Shown: in pieces, positions 25,456 to 34,657 of the stretch
Layout of the letters: the number at the start of each line of letters is the position of its first letter
Position numbering within the stretch: position 1 is the stretch's first letter
Assembly (NCBI GenBank): GCA_021773035.1
Contig: JAJFKU010000045.1
Coordinates: 1-64,000, forward strand
Direction: 5' to 3'
DNA length: 64,000 bases
From: Woeseiaceae bacterium
GTDB lineage: Bacteria > Pseudomonadota > Gammaproteobacteria > Steroidobacterales > Woeseiaceae
Position numbers and translations under genes: made by a program
The notes under the pieces: generated by a model
What the model saw: only the letters and a program-made list of their open reading frames with translations
Told to the model about the DNA's origin: nothing
Database searches by the model: none

Positions 25456-26844
25456 TCAGACTGATAACACGGCGACGAGAAAAGCGCCGAGCATGGTTAA
25501 TGTTGCGCCGCTCAGGTAAGCGATCAACAGCATCAGGTATTTGATGATTGTGATTATATGTCCCTGCCCGTACACGCAGCGCATGGCTTTGTACAGATAG
25601 ACCGGGATGTAAAAAGACGTTGCGACGAGGACCAGCATCGGCACTGCGTCCGGAACGGGTGCCAGCGCCATCATCCTGGCGAACAGTATCTGTAGTATCA
25701 GTATGAAAAAGAAAAACGCGTGAAAATGTACGAAGAACAAAAGATGTTCGACGAAATAGCGCCGTGACAGCGGATACAGCAGCTTCAGTACCAGGGCCAT
25801 CGCAGGCAATAATACGATCAGCGCGATGGGAATGTTGTCGAGAATGGCGTCGGCGAAATTCTTGTTGCCACGCGCGTTGTTGCGTTCACAGATTTGTCGT
25901 AGTCGTTCGTCGGAAAAGCGCTTCTTAACCCACTCAGGAACCTCTTCGTCATCGGAAATCCTTGCTTTAGCGCAGTCCCCGAAAAAGCCGCTCTCACTGT
26001 CGTCGCCGCCGAGGCGGATTTCGAATTCGTCGTCGTCGTCGATAATCTCGGCGGCGATGCCGACCGGTACTTTACCCGTCAAAGCGAGTTCTTCGAGTTT
26101 CTTGCGCGCGAGTTCCATCTCTTCCTCGCGGGCTTTAGCGGCTGCGGCGGCGTCTTCCTCCGGTTCGGCGACTTGCTGCGCCGCAGGTTCGGGTTCGAAC
26201 AGCAGACTCAGGCCGTTCTGCGGATCGAAGAACGCGACCACGAAAAAGACGACGCTCAGTACCAGGTAGCTTCGAAACGGTGGCATGTAGCGTGCTCGTC
26301 GCCCCTCCAGGTAATCCTTTGTCAGCTGGCCTGGTCTGATCAGCAGTGGCACAAGGGTGCGCCACAATCGCGAATCGAGCTCGAAGAGGTCGCCAAAGGC
26401 CTCGCGCAGTAACTGCCAGATGCTAATCAGACGACTGCGGGAGCGCTGGCCGCAGTTGCCACAGTACTGTCCTCGCAGGCGTGTCTTGCAGTTCAGGCAG
26501 ACCAGGCTTTCGGTTTTCGCGTGTTCATAGGGATGCTCGGCCTGCAGATTCCGGCTCTGGACTCTGACCTGTCCATCAAACTTCAGCGCTACTTGTGCGT
26601 CGATGCCTGCGAAGTACTCGTCAAGGAGTTCGTCGAGTGCGTTGTCGTTCCGGATCTGAAACTGGCACGTCCGTAGGGTATATCCCTCACTATCGGAATT
26701 CGATCCGAAGACTCGTACGTCGTCGATTTCATCTTTCAGACGCGCGGTTCTGAGTAGGCCTTCCAGCCACTCATCTAGTTCCGTGAGCACGTCATCGGCC
26801 GCGGTGAAGCTTATTTCATGCAATGGACCGGAGAAATCGCTCAT
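25456..26844 (-). CDS. DUF3667-type membrane protein with zinc ribbon
   Basis: The 462-residue protein has an N-terminal soluble domain of about 110 residues, a zinc-ribbon motif CLNCKTRLRGQYCGNCGQRS, the segment RSRLISIWQLLREAFGDLFELDSRLWRT-type sequence that marks DUF3667, a first membrane helix (YLVLSVVFFVVAFF), a long charged loop rich in Glu and Ala, and three to four further membrane helices (IALIVLLPAMALVL, LFFVHFHAFFFFILIL, MLLIAYLSGATLTML). The family's function is unknown. It lies 17 bp downstream of fadE. Confidence 0.8.
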   Translation of the reverse strand: MSDFSGPLHEISFTAADDVLTELDEWLEGLLRTARLKDEIDDVRVFGSNSDSEGYTLRTCQFQIRNDNALDELLDEYFAGIDAQVALKFDGQVRVQSRNLQAEHPYEHAKTESLVCLNCKTRLRGQYCGNCGQRSRSRLISIWQLLREAFGDLFELDSRLWRTLVPLLIRPGQLTKDYLEGRRARYMPPFRSYLVLSVVFFVVAFFDPQNGLSLLFEPEPAAQQVAEPEEDAAAAAKAREEEMELARKKLEELALTGKVPVGIAAEIIDDDDEFEIRLGGDDSESGFFGDCAKARISDDEEVPEWVKKRFSDERLRQICERNNARGNKNFADAILDNIPIALIVLLPAMALVLKLLYPLSRRYFVEHLLFFVHFHAFFFFILILQILFARMMALAPVPDAVPMLVLVATSFYIPVYLYKAMRCVYGQGHIITIIKYLMLLIAYLSGATLTMLGAFLVAVLSV

Positions 26845-26861
26845 GTTTTATCAGGACGTAC

Positions 26862-29411
26862 TTAGGTCTTGCTGCCGCTTTTCGATGTTTTCTTGGCAGC
26901 GGCTTTCTTCGCGGTCTTTTTTGCCGCCTTCTTGGTAGCCTTCTGCCTGGTGGTTTTCGGCGATGTAGCAGGACTACGGGCGAGTTCTTCCGCTGCGAAG
27001 TCATCGACGGCCAGCAGCGCGAGAACCTTTTCATGATAATCACGCATGTTTCTGGCTTCTGCTTTGCTGATAACCTGCGCCTTTTCTGCCTCGCCGATTT
27101 GATCGCCCAGGTACTCTGAGCTTAGCAGTCCTTCCTTGAAAGCCTGCCGTAAACGGCGTTCTACAGGCTCAAATTCCTTCGCCAGCTGCAGGGCTTCCTG
27201 CAGCAGTCCAAGCGGGTTGCCCGGTTCCAGCGTAGTGTAGGCCAGGTCACTGAGCCGCTCGCGGGATTCGCCCGGTGTTGTAATCAGTTTCACGACCTGC
27301 CCGGAAATCTGGTCAGATGGCGCGGAGTAGGTTCTGCCTCTGGGGAAAATAAAGAACCGCAGCAGTGCGGCAACGAAGCGATTCGGGAAGTTCCTTAAGA
27401 AAGCGTGCAGTGCTTCCTGCGCCTCGTACATCAAATGGCGCACCGACCATTCGACCAGTGGCAGGTCGGTCGCCCGCCGGCCCTGGTTTTCGAAATGCTT
27501 AAGCACGGTGGAAGCCAGGTACATCGAGCTGAGAATGTCCCCCAGTCGTGCCGACAGCAGTTCTCTTTTCTTCAGGGCGCCACCCAGAGTCAGCATGGCG
27601 AAATCGGAAGCGAGCGCAAATGCGGCGCTGTATCGATTGATATTCTGATAATAGCGCCGCGTCGGCGTATTCAGTGGGACTCGACTGAACTTCGCGTGGG
27701 TCAGCGCGAGGAAAAACGATCGTGCCATGTTGCTGATGGCATACCCGATATGGCCGAAGAGTGCGTCGTCGAACTCGATTAAACCGCGATCCTGGTCCTC
27801 GTCAGCCGCCGCCTGTAGTTCCCTCAATACGAACGGATGGCAGCGTATTGCACCCTGTCCGTAAATGATCAGGCTGCGCGTCAGGATGTTCGCACCTTCC
27901 ACAGTGATAGCGATCGGCGTTGCCATGTAGGACCGGGCAAGATAGTTGTTCGGCCCCATCATGACGCCTTTGCCGCCGTGCACGTCCATCGCGTCGTTCG
28001 CCACCTTGCGGCCCAGCTCGGTGCAATGATATTTGAGGATTGCCGACGGTACGGCCGGCTTTTCGCCCTGGTCAATTGCACCGGAGGTCACCGCGACTGC
28101 GGCATTCATTATGTAAGTGTGCCCGGCGATGCGCGTCAACGCGTCTCCGACACCCTCGAAGTTTGCAATCGAGGTGTTGAATTGTTTGCGGATACTCGCG
28201 TAGGCGCCGGTCGAGTAACTCGCCGCCTGACCGCCGCCGGAGGCCGTCGAAGGCAGGGTAATGGCGCGCCCGACGGACAGCAGTTCGACGAGCATCTTCC
28301 AGCCCTTACCGGCCATTTCCTGCCCGCCGATAATGTAGTCCAGTGGCACGAACACGTCCTTACCGGTCGTCGGGCCGTTCTGGAATGCGATGGTCAGCGG
28401 ATAATGCCGGCGTCCGACTTCTACACCAGGCGTGTTTGTTGGAATGAGCGCCGCAGTAATGCCGTACTCGCTCTTGTCGCCGATAAGATGCTCCGGATCG
28501 TAGAGCTTGAATGCGAGTCCCAACACGGTCGCAACCGGCGCCAGCGTGATGTAGCGCTTGTTCCAGTTGAGGCGAATACCGGTGATGGTTTTGCCATTCC
28601 ATTTGCCTTTGCAGACGACTCCGCTGTCTATCAGGGCGGCCGCATCCGAGCCCGCCTGGGGCGATGTCAGTGCAAAGCAGGGTATTTCACTGCCATCGGC
28701 AAGCCCAGGAAGATAGCGTTGTTTCTGTTCCTCGGTGCCGTAATGCAGCAGGAGTTCTGCCGGACCGAGTGAGTTCGGAACGCCGACGGTCGATGATGCA
28801 GTAGGGCTGCGGCTGGCGAGCTTCGTAATGACCGACGCATTGGCATAGGCAGAGAATTCAAGGCCGCCGTATTGTTTCGGAATAATCATCGCAAAGAAAC
28901 GTTTCTCGATGATGAAGTCCCAGACTGCCTGCGGCATGTCAGCGCGCTCGTGACAGACATCCCAGTCGTCGAGCATGCGGCAGAGCTCCTCACAGGGGCC
29001 GTCAATAAACGCCTGTTCTTCCTCAGACAGTTTGGGTGCCGGATAGGACATCAGGCGGTCCCACTCCGGCATGCCGGAGAACAACTCACCGTCCCACCAA
29101 ACGCTGCCGGCCTCGAGCGCTTCGCGTTCCGTATCCGACATTGTCGGCAGCATCGTGCGATAGATGGCGAGTAGTGGCCGCGTGAGTTTCTCCCGACGGA
29201 ATTCGATCAGGTTCGGAACGACCATCAGGCCGAAGGCAGCCAGCAGGAAAATATTCCAGAGCCAGTGGCCGTTGCCGAAAGCGACGTACGCCGCAATCGC
29301 GATACCGGTTGCGACGGTACTGGTGCGAAGATCAATGCGCTGATAAGCGAGGAAGATACCGCCGCCAAAAAACAGCAAGAACCAAAGTAAACTTACGGTG
29401 AAACCGGACAA
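26862..29411 (-). CDS. fadE: Acyl-CoA dehydrogenase FadE
   Basis: FAD-linked first oxidation step of fatty-acid beta-oxidation, membrane associated. The 849-residue protein has two N-terminal membrane helices (FTVSLLWFLLFFGGGIFLAY; WNIFLLAAFGLMVV), then the acyl-CoA dehydrogenase core with SVGVPNSLG-like region reading TVGVPNSLGPAELLLHYG, CFALTSPQAGSDAA and YHCTELGRKVANDAMDVHGG. The size fits FadE (E. coli 814). Unusually, the last 30 residues are a Lys/Ala repeat (KKAAKKTAKKAAAKKTSK) resembling histone-H1-like tails. The start MSGFTVSLLW places the first helix at the terminus. Malate dehydrogenase follows upstream on the same strand. Confidence 0.93.
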   Translation of the reverse strand: MSGFTVSLLWFLLFFGGGIFLAYQRIDLRTSTVATGIAIAAYVAFGNGHWLWNIFLLAAFGLMVVPNLIEFRREKLTRPLLAIYRTMLPTMSDTEREALEAGSVWWDGELFSGMPEWDRLMSYPAPKLSEEEQAFIDGPCEELCRMLDDWDVCHERADMPQAVWDFIIEKRFFAMIIPKQYGGLEFSAYANASVITKLASRSPTASSTVGVPNSLGPAELLLHYGTEEQKQRYLPGLADGSEIPCFALTSPQAGSDAAALIDSGVVCKGKWNGKTITGIRLNWNKRYITLAPVATVLGLAFKLYDPEHLIGDKSEYGITAALIPTNTPGVEVGRRHYPLTIAFQNGPTTGKDVFVPLDYIIGGQEMAGKGWKMLVELLSVGRAITLPSTASGGGQAASYSTGAYASIRKQFNTSIANFEGVGDALTRIAGHTYIMNAAVAVTSGAIDQGEKPAVPSAILKYHCTELGRKVANDAMDVHGGKGVMMGPNNYLARSYMATPIAITVEGANILTRSLIIYGQGAIRCHPFVLRELQAAADEDQDRGLIEFDDALFGHIGYAISNMARSFFLALTHAKFSRVPLNTPTRRYYQNINRYSAAFALASDFAMLTLGGALKKRELLSARLGDILSSMYLASTVLKHFENQGRRATDLPLVEWSVRHLMYEAQEALHAFLRNFPNRFVAALLRFFIFPRGRTYSAPSDQISGQVVKLITTPGESRERLSDLAYTTLEPGNPLGLLQEALQLAKEFEPVERRLRQAFKEGLLSSEYLGDQIGEAEKAQVISKAEARNMRDYHEKVLALLAVDDFAAEELARSPATSPKTTRQKATKKAAKKTAKKAAAKKTSKSGSKT

Positions 29412-29468
29412 ATCGTATACCTCTCCAAACGCACTAAGTTCGCCCTATTCTAGACTACGACAACTACT

Positions 29469-30446
29469 TTATAGCAGTTCCTCGATTGCAGCGCGTTCCT
29501 CGCGCAGCTCTGTCTCCGTGGCATCCATGCGCGCGCGGCTGAAATCGTCGACGTCAAGCCCCTGAACGATCTCATAGGTGCCGTTGCTGCAGCGAACCGG
29601 GTAGGAATAGACAATGCCGGGTTCAATGCCATAACTGCCGTCAGCGGGAATTGCCATACTGACCCAGTCGCCTTCCGGTGTGTCCAGGGCCCAATCATGC
29701 ATGTGGTCGATCGCAGCAGAGGCCGCCGAAGCGGCCGAGGAAGCGCCACGAGCTTCAATAATTGCCGCGCCGCGTTGTTGTACCGTCGGAATGAAGTCGT
29801 CGGCCAGCCAGTTCTGATCGACCATATCAGCGGCGCTTTTCCCGGCTACGCTGGCGTGATTGATGTCGGGATACTGTGTCGCAGAGTGATTTCCCCAGAT
29901 CGTCATGCGGGCGATGTCATTGACATGGCTGTCCGTCTTGGCCGCGAGTTGCGCCATGGCGCGATTGTGGTCCAGGCGGGTCATGGCCGTGAAGTTCCCA
30001 GGGTTGATATCCGGCGCATTGCTGCTGGCGATCAACGCGTTCGTATTGGCCGGATTACCGACAACCAGGACCCTGATGTCGCGGCTGGCGTGATCATTCA
30101 TTGCTTTACCCTGTAGCGAAAATATCGCGGCGTTGGCTTCCAGCAGGTCTTTGCGTTCCATGCCGGGGCCACGCGGGCGGGCGCCAACCAGCAACGCGTA
30201 GTCGCTGTCCTTAAAGGCCACGTTGGCATCGTCAGTCGCAACGATGCCGGCCAGCGTGCTGAAGGCACAGTCATCGAGTTCCATAACGACACCCTGGAGG
30301 GCGGGCAGGGCCGGTGGGATTTCCAGTAATTGCAGGATCACCGGCTGATCGGCGCCGAGCATCTGGCCGGAGGCAATACGAAAGGCGAGCTGATAGCCAA
30401 TTTGGCCTGCAGCGCCGGTAATGGTGACGCGAACGGGTGCTTTCAT
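29469..30446 (-). CDS. mdh: Malate dehydrogenase
   Basis: NAD-dependent malate/oxaloacetate interconversion in the citric acid cycle. The 325-residue protein begins with [19 protein letters not shown], has [16 protein letters not shown] (substrate arginine in the mobile loop), [18 protein letters not shown] and the catalytic histidine in [12 protein letters not shown]. This is the cytosolic-type lineage found in Xanthomonas and Burkholderia rather than the E. coli mitochondrial-like type. Confidence 0.95.
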   Translation of the reverse strand: MKAPVRVTITGAAGQIGYQLAFRIASGQMLGADQPVILQLLEIPPALPALQGVVMELDDCAFSTLAGIVATDDANVAFKDSDYALLVGARPRGPGMERKDLLEANAAIFSLQGKAMNDHASRDIRVLVVGNPANTNALIASSNAPDINPGNFTAMTRLDHNRAMAQLAAKTDSHVNDIARMTIWGNHSATQYPDINHASVAGKSAADMVDQNWLADDFIPTVQQRGAAIIEARGASSAASAASAAIDHMHDWALDTPEGDWVSMAIPADGSYGIEPGIVYSYPVRCSNGTYEIVQGLDVDDFSRARMDATETELREERAAIEELL

Positions 30447-30528
30447 CGTTTAATTCCTGAGCGAGACTTTCCAAGTCATTGGGGCCGGCGATTCTAGCAC
30501 CGGCCGGCGCCTCAGACACTGACGGTGA

Positions 30529-31314
30529 TCACTTATTCGCTTCGAATTTGCCTGCTTCCTCTGCAAATTCCCGCTTGAATGCTTCGTATTCCTGCTGTGC
30601 TTCCCGGGTAGCACCCGAGCGGCTCAGTGCTTCGATGCAGGCTCGCCAGGTTTCGGCTGTCTCCCGGGCGTCGTCGTCGCAGTGTGCGGGTGCGTCCGAT
30701 TCCTGCTTTTCGGCGATAACTGCGTAGTTAGCGGACTTTTGTCGGGTTTCCGTTCGCTTCGGCTCAGCTATGGCCGTATCGACTTCATTCAGATCGCCGG
30801 GTTGCTGGTCGGCGACGCCCTGCTGAAAGGTCTCCTCAAGAACGGGTTTGACACTGCTGCGAGGGGGTGATGCGGCCGCAGCTGCCGGTGCTGCAACCCC
30901 GGAAGGCGCATCGCGATCGGCCGATGAACTTCTCGACGTAACTTCGTCGTCGTGAACAAGCTGCTGGTTTGGTCCGGCTCGCAGGCGAGCCTGGTTTATT
31001 GCATCTTCGAGGATTTCAGTGTCCTGCGGGGCGAACTCCTTACTAAGCGAATCGGTTGCCAGCTCTGCTGCGGGCTCCGGGACTGTCGTGAGTTGCAGAA
31101 CAACGGCAAGACTTAACGCAATCGTCACTGCCCACGCCAGCGGTTTGCTCCAGTGAGCCAGGAGCGTGCTCAGTGTGCCGCGTTTTTTGAGTTCGCTGGC
31201 CGCAAGCTTCAGAATCTTCTGGTTCAGGTGTTCCGGCGCTTCTTCATCGCTGTGCTGTCGGTAGCTCTGGCTGACGAAGTTGTCCACGATGTCGCTGTCT
31301 CGTTCGTTGCTCAT
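30529..31314 (-). CDS. Putative anti-sigma factor, single-pass membrane protein
   Basis: The 261-residue protein has an N-terminal cytoplasmic segment of about 50 residues (APEHLNQKILKLAASELKKRG), one membrane helix near residues 55-70 (PLAWAVTIALSLAVVLQL), and a periplasmic part that is Ala/Pro/Ser-rich with a C-terminal helix containing two cysteines (CDDDARETAETWRACIEAL). It overlaps the sigma-factor gene by 4 bp, the usual arrangement for an ECF sigma/anti-sigma pair. No anti-sigma zinc HxxxCxxC motif is present, so the call relies on context and topology. Confidence 0.68.
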   Translation of the reverse strand: MSNERDSDIVDNFVSQSYRQHSDEEAPEHLNQKILKLAASELKKRGTLSTLLAHWSKPLAWAVTIALSLAVVLQLTTVPEPAAELATDSLSKEFAPQDTEILEDAINQARLRAGPNQQLVHDDEVTSRSSSADRDAPSGVAAPAAAAASPPRSSVKPVLEETFQQGVADQQPGDLNEVDTAIAEPKRTETRQKSANYAVIAEKQESDAPAHCDDDARETAETWRACIEALSRSGATREAQQEYEAFKREFAEEAGKFEANK

Positions 31315-31859
31315 TGCGGCTCCTCAATAGCACTGCGGAGTTTGTTGACCGCGTAGCGAAGCCGACTTTTCGCCGTTTCTCGATTGCACCCGGTGACCGA
31401 TGCGATCTGATCGATGCTAAGGCCGCCCTCCTCGTGCAGCAGGAAGGCGTCTTTCTGCTCATCCGGAAGTTTGTTGAGCGCCAAACTCAGACGCTCCCTC
31501 GCCAGGCTGCGCTCGGCGATGGTATCCGGTAGTTCCGCTGTGTCCGAATGGCAGTCCGGGTCGAATACCGCGGTGTTTGCATGGCGTTTATTGCGACGGA
31601 CATGATCGATAAAACAATTGTGTGCAACCCGATACATGAACGTCGTGAACTTGGCGGTCGGTCGGTAGTTCGCGCGTGCCTTGATAATCTTGCCCCATAC
31701 TTCCTGAAACACGTCTTCGGCGGTATCGCGGTGCCGGCACAGTCTGAGCAGGTAGCGATACAAGGCGTCGTTATGACGACGGTACAGTACTTCAAAGGCC
31801 GCCGAATCGCCGTCTTTGTACCTGAGCATCAGTGCGCTGTCTTCGGGGGTATGGCCCAT
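31311..31859 (-). CDS. ECF-type RNA polymerase sigma factor
   Basis: The 182-residue protein has sigma region 2 (RYLLRLCRHRDTAEDVFQEV, with YRVAHNCFIDHVRRNKR) and region 4 (LPDEQKDAFLLHEEGGLSID, then TGCNRETAKSRLRYAVNKL). The start at 31859 (MGHTPEDSALMLRYKDG) was chosen because conserved sequence begins there; an in-frame ATG at 31964 would add 35 residues of unlike composition. It is coupled to the putative anti-sigma gene downstream. No target promoters were identified. Confidence 0.87.
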   Translation of the reverse strand: MGHTPEDSALMLRYKDGDSAAFEVLYRRHNDALYRYLLRLCRHRDTAEDVFQEVWGKIIKARANYRPTAKFTTFMYRVAHNCFIDHVRRNKRHANTAVFDPDCHSDTAELPDTIAERSLARERLSLALNKLPDEQKDAFLLHEEGGLSIDQIASVTGCNRETAKSRLRYAVNKLRSAIEEPQ

Positions 31860-32026
31860 ACCGGGAGCATAGGCGAGCTCAACAGCGCTGCAAAGGGCTG
31901 GCAGTCCTGCTACGGCTTCATCTGGCAACGCTTTCGTGTTCACGGTCTTCGTAATTCCCTGCATCCCTGACCTTACAAACGCGCCAGGTCGGACCGACGG
32001 GTTAGCGACCGACGCAAAGAAAAGGC

Positions 32027-32066
32027 TTGCAAAGCGATTTCTTAGTGTTATAGTTAACTACAACAC
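32027..32066 (+). promoter_or_regulatory. Promoter with overlapping 22-bp palindromic operator
   Basis: TTGCAA (32027-32032) and TATAGT (32049-32054) are 16 nt apart and match the sigma-70 consensus at 4 and 5 positions. The palindrome at 32045-32066 covers the -10 element: arms GTGTTATAGTT and AACTACAACAC pair at 10 of 11 positions. GTGTT at one end and AACAC at the other resemble the GTGTA/TACAC ends of YtrA operators, and a YtrA-type GntR regulator is encoded 400 bp downstream, so autorepression is likely. Confidence 0.65.
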
Positions 32067-32104
32067 CACATCACTGAGGAGCGGGGCCAGCCCGGAAGCC
32101 GAAA

Positions 32105-32371
32105 ATGTCTAGTCCAACCGTACAATTTAATGATTATGTCAGCCTGGTCATCATGCTCCTGATGTTTGTGGCTCTGCTGGGTGGGCGATCCGGGTCAACT
32201 GCGCTGGCGGACGACGGCTTTGACGCCGAGCGGCCCAGCGTATCGATCAGTGCTTATCCGCATGGCGGTCGCCTGAGTGTCGATGCCGATGGTCAGCTGG
32301 GTGAGCAGGCGCTCAAGGTCAGCATTGCCGTCGTCGGAGAATTAAGTCATTTCCGTGGCGAAGACGAGTAA
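32105..32371 (+). CDS. Small single-pass membrane protein preceding the GntR/ABC genes
   Basis: The 88-residue protein is unrecognised. One hydrophobic helix spans about residues 12-28 (YVSLVIMLLMFVALLGG); the remainder is hydrophilic and acidic, ending LSHFRGEDE. It is the first gene after the palindromic operator and is followed by a strong intrinsic terminator, so it probably forms the abundant short transcript of the locus. The ribosome-binding site is weak. Confidence 0.55.
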   Translation: MSSPTVQFNDYVSLVIMLLMFVALLGGRSGSTALADDGFDAERPSVSISAYPHGGRLSVDADGQLGEQALKVSIAVVGELSHFRGEDE

Positions 32372-32389
32372 AGTAGCGACGGAACTCTC

Positions 32390-32422
32390 GCGCCGGCCCG
32401 TTTCCTGGGCCGGCGCATTTTT
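32390..32422 (+). terminator. Strong intrinsic terminator between the small gene and gntR
   Basis: A perfect 10-bp GC stem (GCGCCGGCCC 32390-32399; GGGCCGGCGC 32407-32416) with a 7-nt loop is followed by A and five T residues. It lies 19 bp after the stop of the small membrane gene and about 47 bp before gntR, so downstream genes depend on read-through or their own promoter. Confidence 0.85.
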
Positions 32423-32468
32423 AAGTGATTAATCGGGCGATACCGGAAAAGACAGGAACGGACAGCTA

Positions 32469-32858
32469 ATGGATCCGAAATGGAACGAAGATCAGCCGAT
32501 TTACCGGCAGCTGCGCGACCGCGTTGTAGCGATGATTCTCGAAGGCGTGCTCGCCGACGGAGATGCGCTGCCATCGGTACGCAATGTTGCTGCAGAGTAT
32601 CGCTTGAATCCGCTGACGGTACTCAAGGGTTATCAGGAACTGGTCGACGAAGGTCTCGTCGAAAAAAAACGTGGCAGAGGAATGTTTGTCAACGAAGGCG
32701 CACGCCGGATGCTCCTGAAAGCAGAACGGGAGCGTTTTCTTAACAGGGAGTGGCCGCTGATTGTGGCGACCATAGAGCGCCTGGATCTGGATGTCGCGGA
32801 TTTGCTGAAACAAGCAGAATCAATCAAATCAAATAAGAATTCTGGAGGGGGAGAATGA
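32469..32858 (+). CDS. GntR-family regulator, YtrA subfamily
   Basis: The 129-residue protein is a winged-helix GntR protein of the short YtrA type: DQPIYRQLRDRVVAMILEG, ALPSVRNVAAEYRLNPLTV, KGYQELVDEGLVEKKRGRGM, then a short two-helix dimerisation tail and no ligand-binding effector domain. It is coupled by a 4-bp overlap to an ABC ATPase gene, the standard context of this subfamily. It probably represses its own operon through the palindrome at 32045. Confidence 0.88.
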   Translation: MDPKWNEDQPIYRQLRDRVVAMILEGVLADGDALPSVRNVAAEYRLNPLTVLKGYQELVDEGLVEKKRGRGMFVNEGARRMLLKAERERFLNREWPLIVATIERLDLDVADLLKQAESIKSNKNSGGGE

Positions 32859-33712
32859 CTAGTCTGGTCAGCGCTCAGGGAGTATCCAAACAGTTCGGCT
32901 CAGTGCGGGCTGTCGACGATATCAGTTTCGAGATAGAGGCGGGCAAGATTCTCGGGCTAATCGGCCCAAACGGTGCTGGCAAGACAACCTTGCTGAAGGC
33001 CCTGCTTGGACTCACCGACTGCGATGGCCGGCTGTCGGTGATGGGCCTCGATCCGTTCAAGCAGCGTAAACGACTGATGCAGAACATTTGTTTCATTGCC
33101 GATGTTGCTGTGCTGCCGCGCTGGATAAAAGTGGCGCAGCTGCTCGACTATGTTGAGGCGATTCACCCGAATTTTTCCCGGCAGCGCGCGGAAGAGCTGC
33201 TGCGGCAAACGAAAATCATGGCCGGTTCCAAGGTCAAGGAATTGTCGAAAGGCATGGTCACGCAGCTGCATCTGTCGATCATCATGGCGATCGACGCGAA
33301 GCTGCTGATACTTGACGAGCCAACTCTCGGCCTGGACATCATTTTTCGCAAGGAGTTCTATGCCAACCTGCTGAATGACTACTTTGACGAGGAGCGTACG
33401 ATTCTTGTTACAACGCACCAGGTTGAGGAGATCGAGAATCTCCTGACCGATGTGATGTTTATCAGCGATGGCAAGATATTATTGGACTCGCCGATGGAAT
33501 CGCTCGGTGATACCTACGTTGAGGTTTCTGCATCAGGTGAGGCCGCCGACAGAGCACGAGGCCTGGGGCCGATTGCAGAGAGCCAGATGTTCGGTAAGTC
33601 GGTCATGTTGTTTGAGGGAATTGGTCGCGAGCACCTTGACGCGCTTGGCGAGCTACGAACGCCTTCGATCGCAGACCTTTTTGTCGCGAAAGTGAAGGGG
33701 GCCCGGAAATGA
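32855..33712 (+). CDS. ABC transporter ATP-binding protein (YtrB-like)
   Basis: The 285-residue protein has Walker [10 protein letters not shown], a Q-loop replaced by [11 protein letters not shown], the degenerate signature [13 protein letters not shown], Walker [13 protein letters not shown] and switch [11 protein letters not shown]. The signature LSKGM instead of LSGGQ is usual for the GntR-linked exporters. GGAGGGG precedes its ATG closely. It overlaps the permease gene by 4 bp. Exported substrate is unknown; related systems respond to cell-envelope antibiotics. Confidence 0.88.
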   Translation: MTSLVSAQGVSKQFGSVRAVDDISFEIEAGKILGLIGPNGAGKTTLLKALLGLTDCDGRLSVMGLDPFKQRKRLMQNICFIADVAVLPRWIKVAQLLDYVEAIHPNFSRQRAEELLRQTKIMAGSKVKELSKGMVTQLHLSIIMAIDAKLLILDEPTLGLDIIFRKEFYANLLNDYFDEERTILVTTHQVEEIENLLTDVMFISDGKILLDSPMESLGDTYVEVSASGEAADRARGLGPIAESQMFGKSVMLFEGIGREHLDALGELRTPSIADLFVAKVKGARK

Positions 33713-34629
33713 TTGCTCATCATCTGATGCTGCTCAAAAGAGAGATATGGGAACACCGGGCTATCTGGGTAACGCCTATTGCTATTGCCAGTATCGTGAT
33801 ACTCGGCACGGTCACCGCTCTGATGTTCGCGGGAGAGTACGCACAAGAACTCGATGTTGCCCTTTTCGGGGCACAGAATGTCGCCGGGGAGACCGAGCGC
33901 CGGATGGTGCTGACGGCATTGTTCTATGGTTCTTCGGGCCTCTTCATTCTGGCACTGGCGGTCCTGATCGTTTTCTATTCGCTTGACTCGTTGTATGCAG
34001 AGCGGAAAGACAAGAGCATATTGTTCTGGCGTTCGCTGCCGGTCACGGATGCCGAGACGGTAATTTCGAAGCTGCTGATGGCCTTGTTGGCGATACCGAC
34101 AGCAACCCTTGTAGTCATCATCGCGACGCATCTGATCAACCTGATCGTTACCAGTATCTGGGTATCGATGAAAGGTGCTGACGCGGGCCTGCTTATCTGG
34201 GGGTCGGCACCGCTGTTCGACAACTGGCTGTCGTTGGTGATCATGGTCTACGCTGCGGCGTTATGGATGTCGCCGTTCGTTGGATGGTTCCTGTTTGTGT
34301 CTGCCTATACGAAACGCTCGCCCTTCCTGATGGCTTTCCTCCCGCTGGTGCTAATTCCGATGCTGGAAGGGATTTTCTCGCACACCAACGAGTTCGCGAG
34401 AGTTGTTTGGGGACGGCTGGTAGTGATCCCGCTATTTGACGATTTAGTCGATGTCGGCGAAATTTTCGGTGACGGGGACTGGGAGACAGAGCAGAAGATG
34501 GTCAGTGCACTTGCACACATCGATTTCGGAAAGTTCCTCAGTAGCCCATCCCTGTGGGCCGGCATCGTGATATGCGGATTGTTGTGTTTTGCGGCGATCT
34601 ACGTGCGGCGCTTCCGCGACGAGAGTTAG
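33709..34629 (+). CDS. ABC transporter permease of the GntR-linked system
   Basis: The 306-residue membrane protein has about six hydrophobic helices (IWVTPIAIASIVILGTVTAL; SGLFILALAVLIVFYSLDSL; LLMALLAIPTATLVVIIATH; LSLVIMVYAAALWMSPFVGW; FLMAFLPLVLIPMLEG; IVICGLLCFAAIYV). LYAERKDKSILFWRSLPVTD between helices 2 and 3 is typical of ABC-2-like exporters. It is the last gene of the unit and converges on pspF. Confidence 0.85.
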   Translation: MIAHHLMLLKREIWEHRAIWVTPIAIASIVILGTVTALMFAGEYAQELDVALFGAQNVAGETERRMVLTALFYGSSGLFILALAVLIVFYSLDSLYAERKDKSILFWRSLPVTDAETVISKLLMALLAIPTATLVVIIATHLINLIVTSIWVSMKGADAGLLIWGSAPLFDNWLSLVIMVYAAALWMSPFVGWFLFVSAYTKRSPFLMAFLPLVLIPMLEGIFSHTNEFARVVWGRLVVIPLFDDLVDVGEIFGDGDWETEQKMVSALAHIDFGKFLSSPSLWAGIVICGLLCFAAIYVRRFRDES

Positions 34630-34657
34630 TCGCAGCAGCGCGCGTGTCGATGCGGTT

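Noticed and set aside
27837..28772. A 311-codon plus-strand open frame inside fadE
   Set aside because: Antisense to the well-conserved acyl-CoA dehydrogenase core; no motif found.
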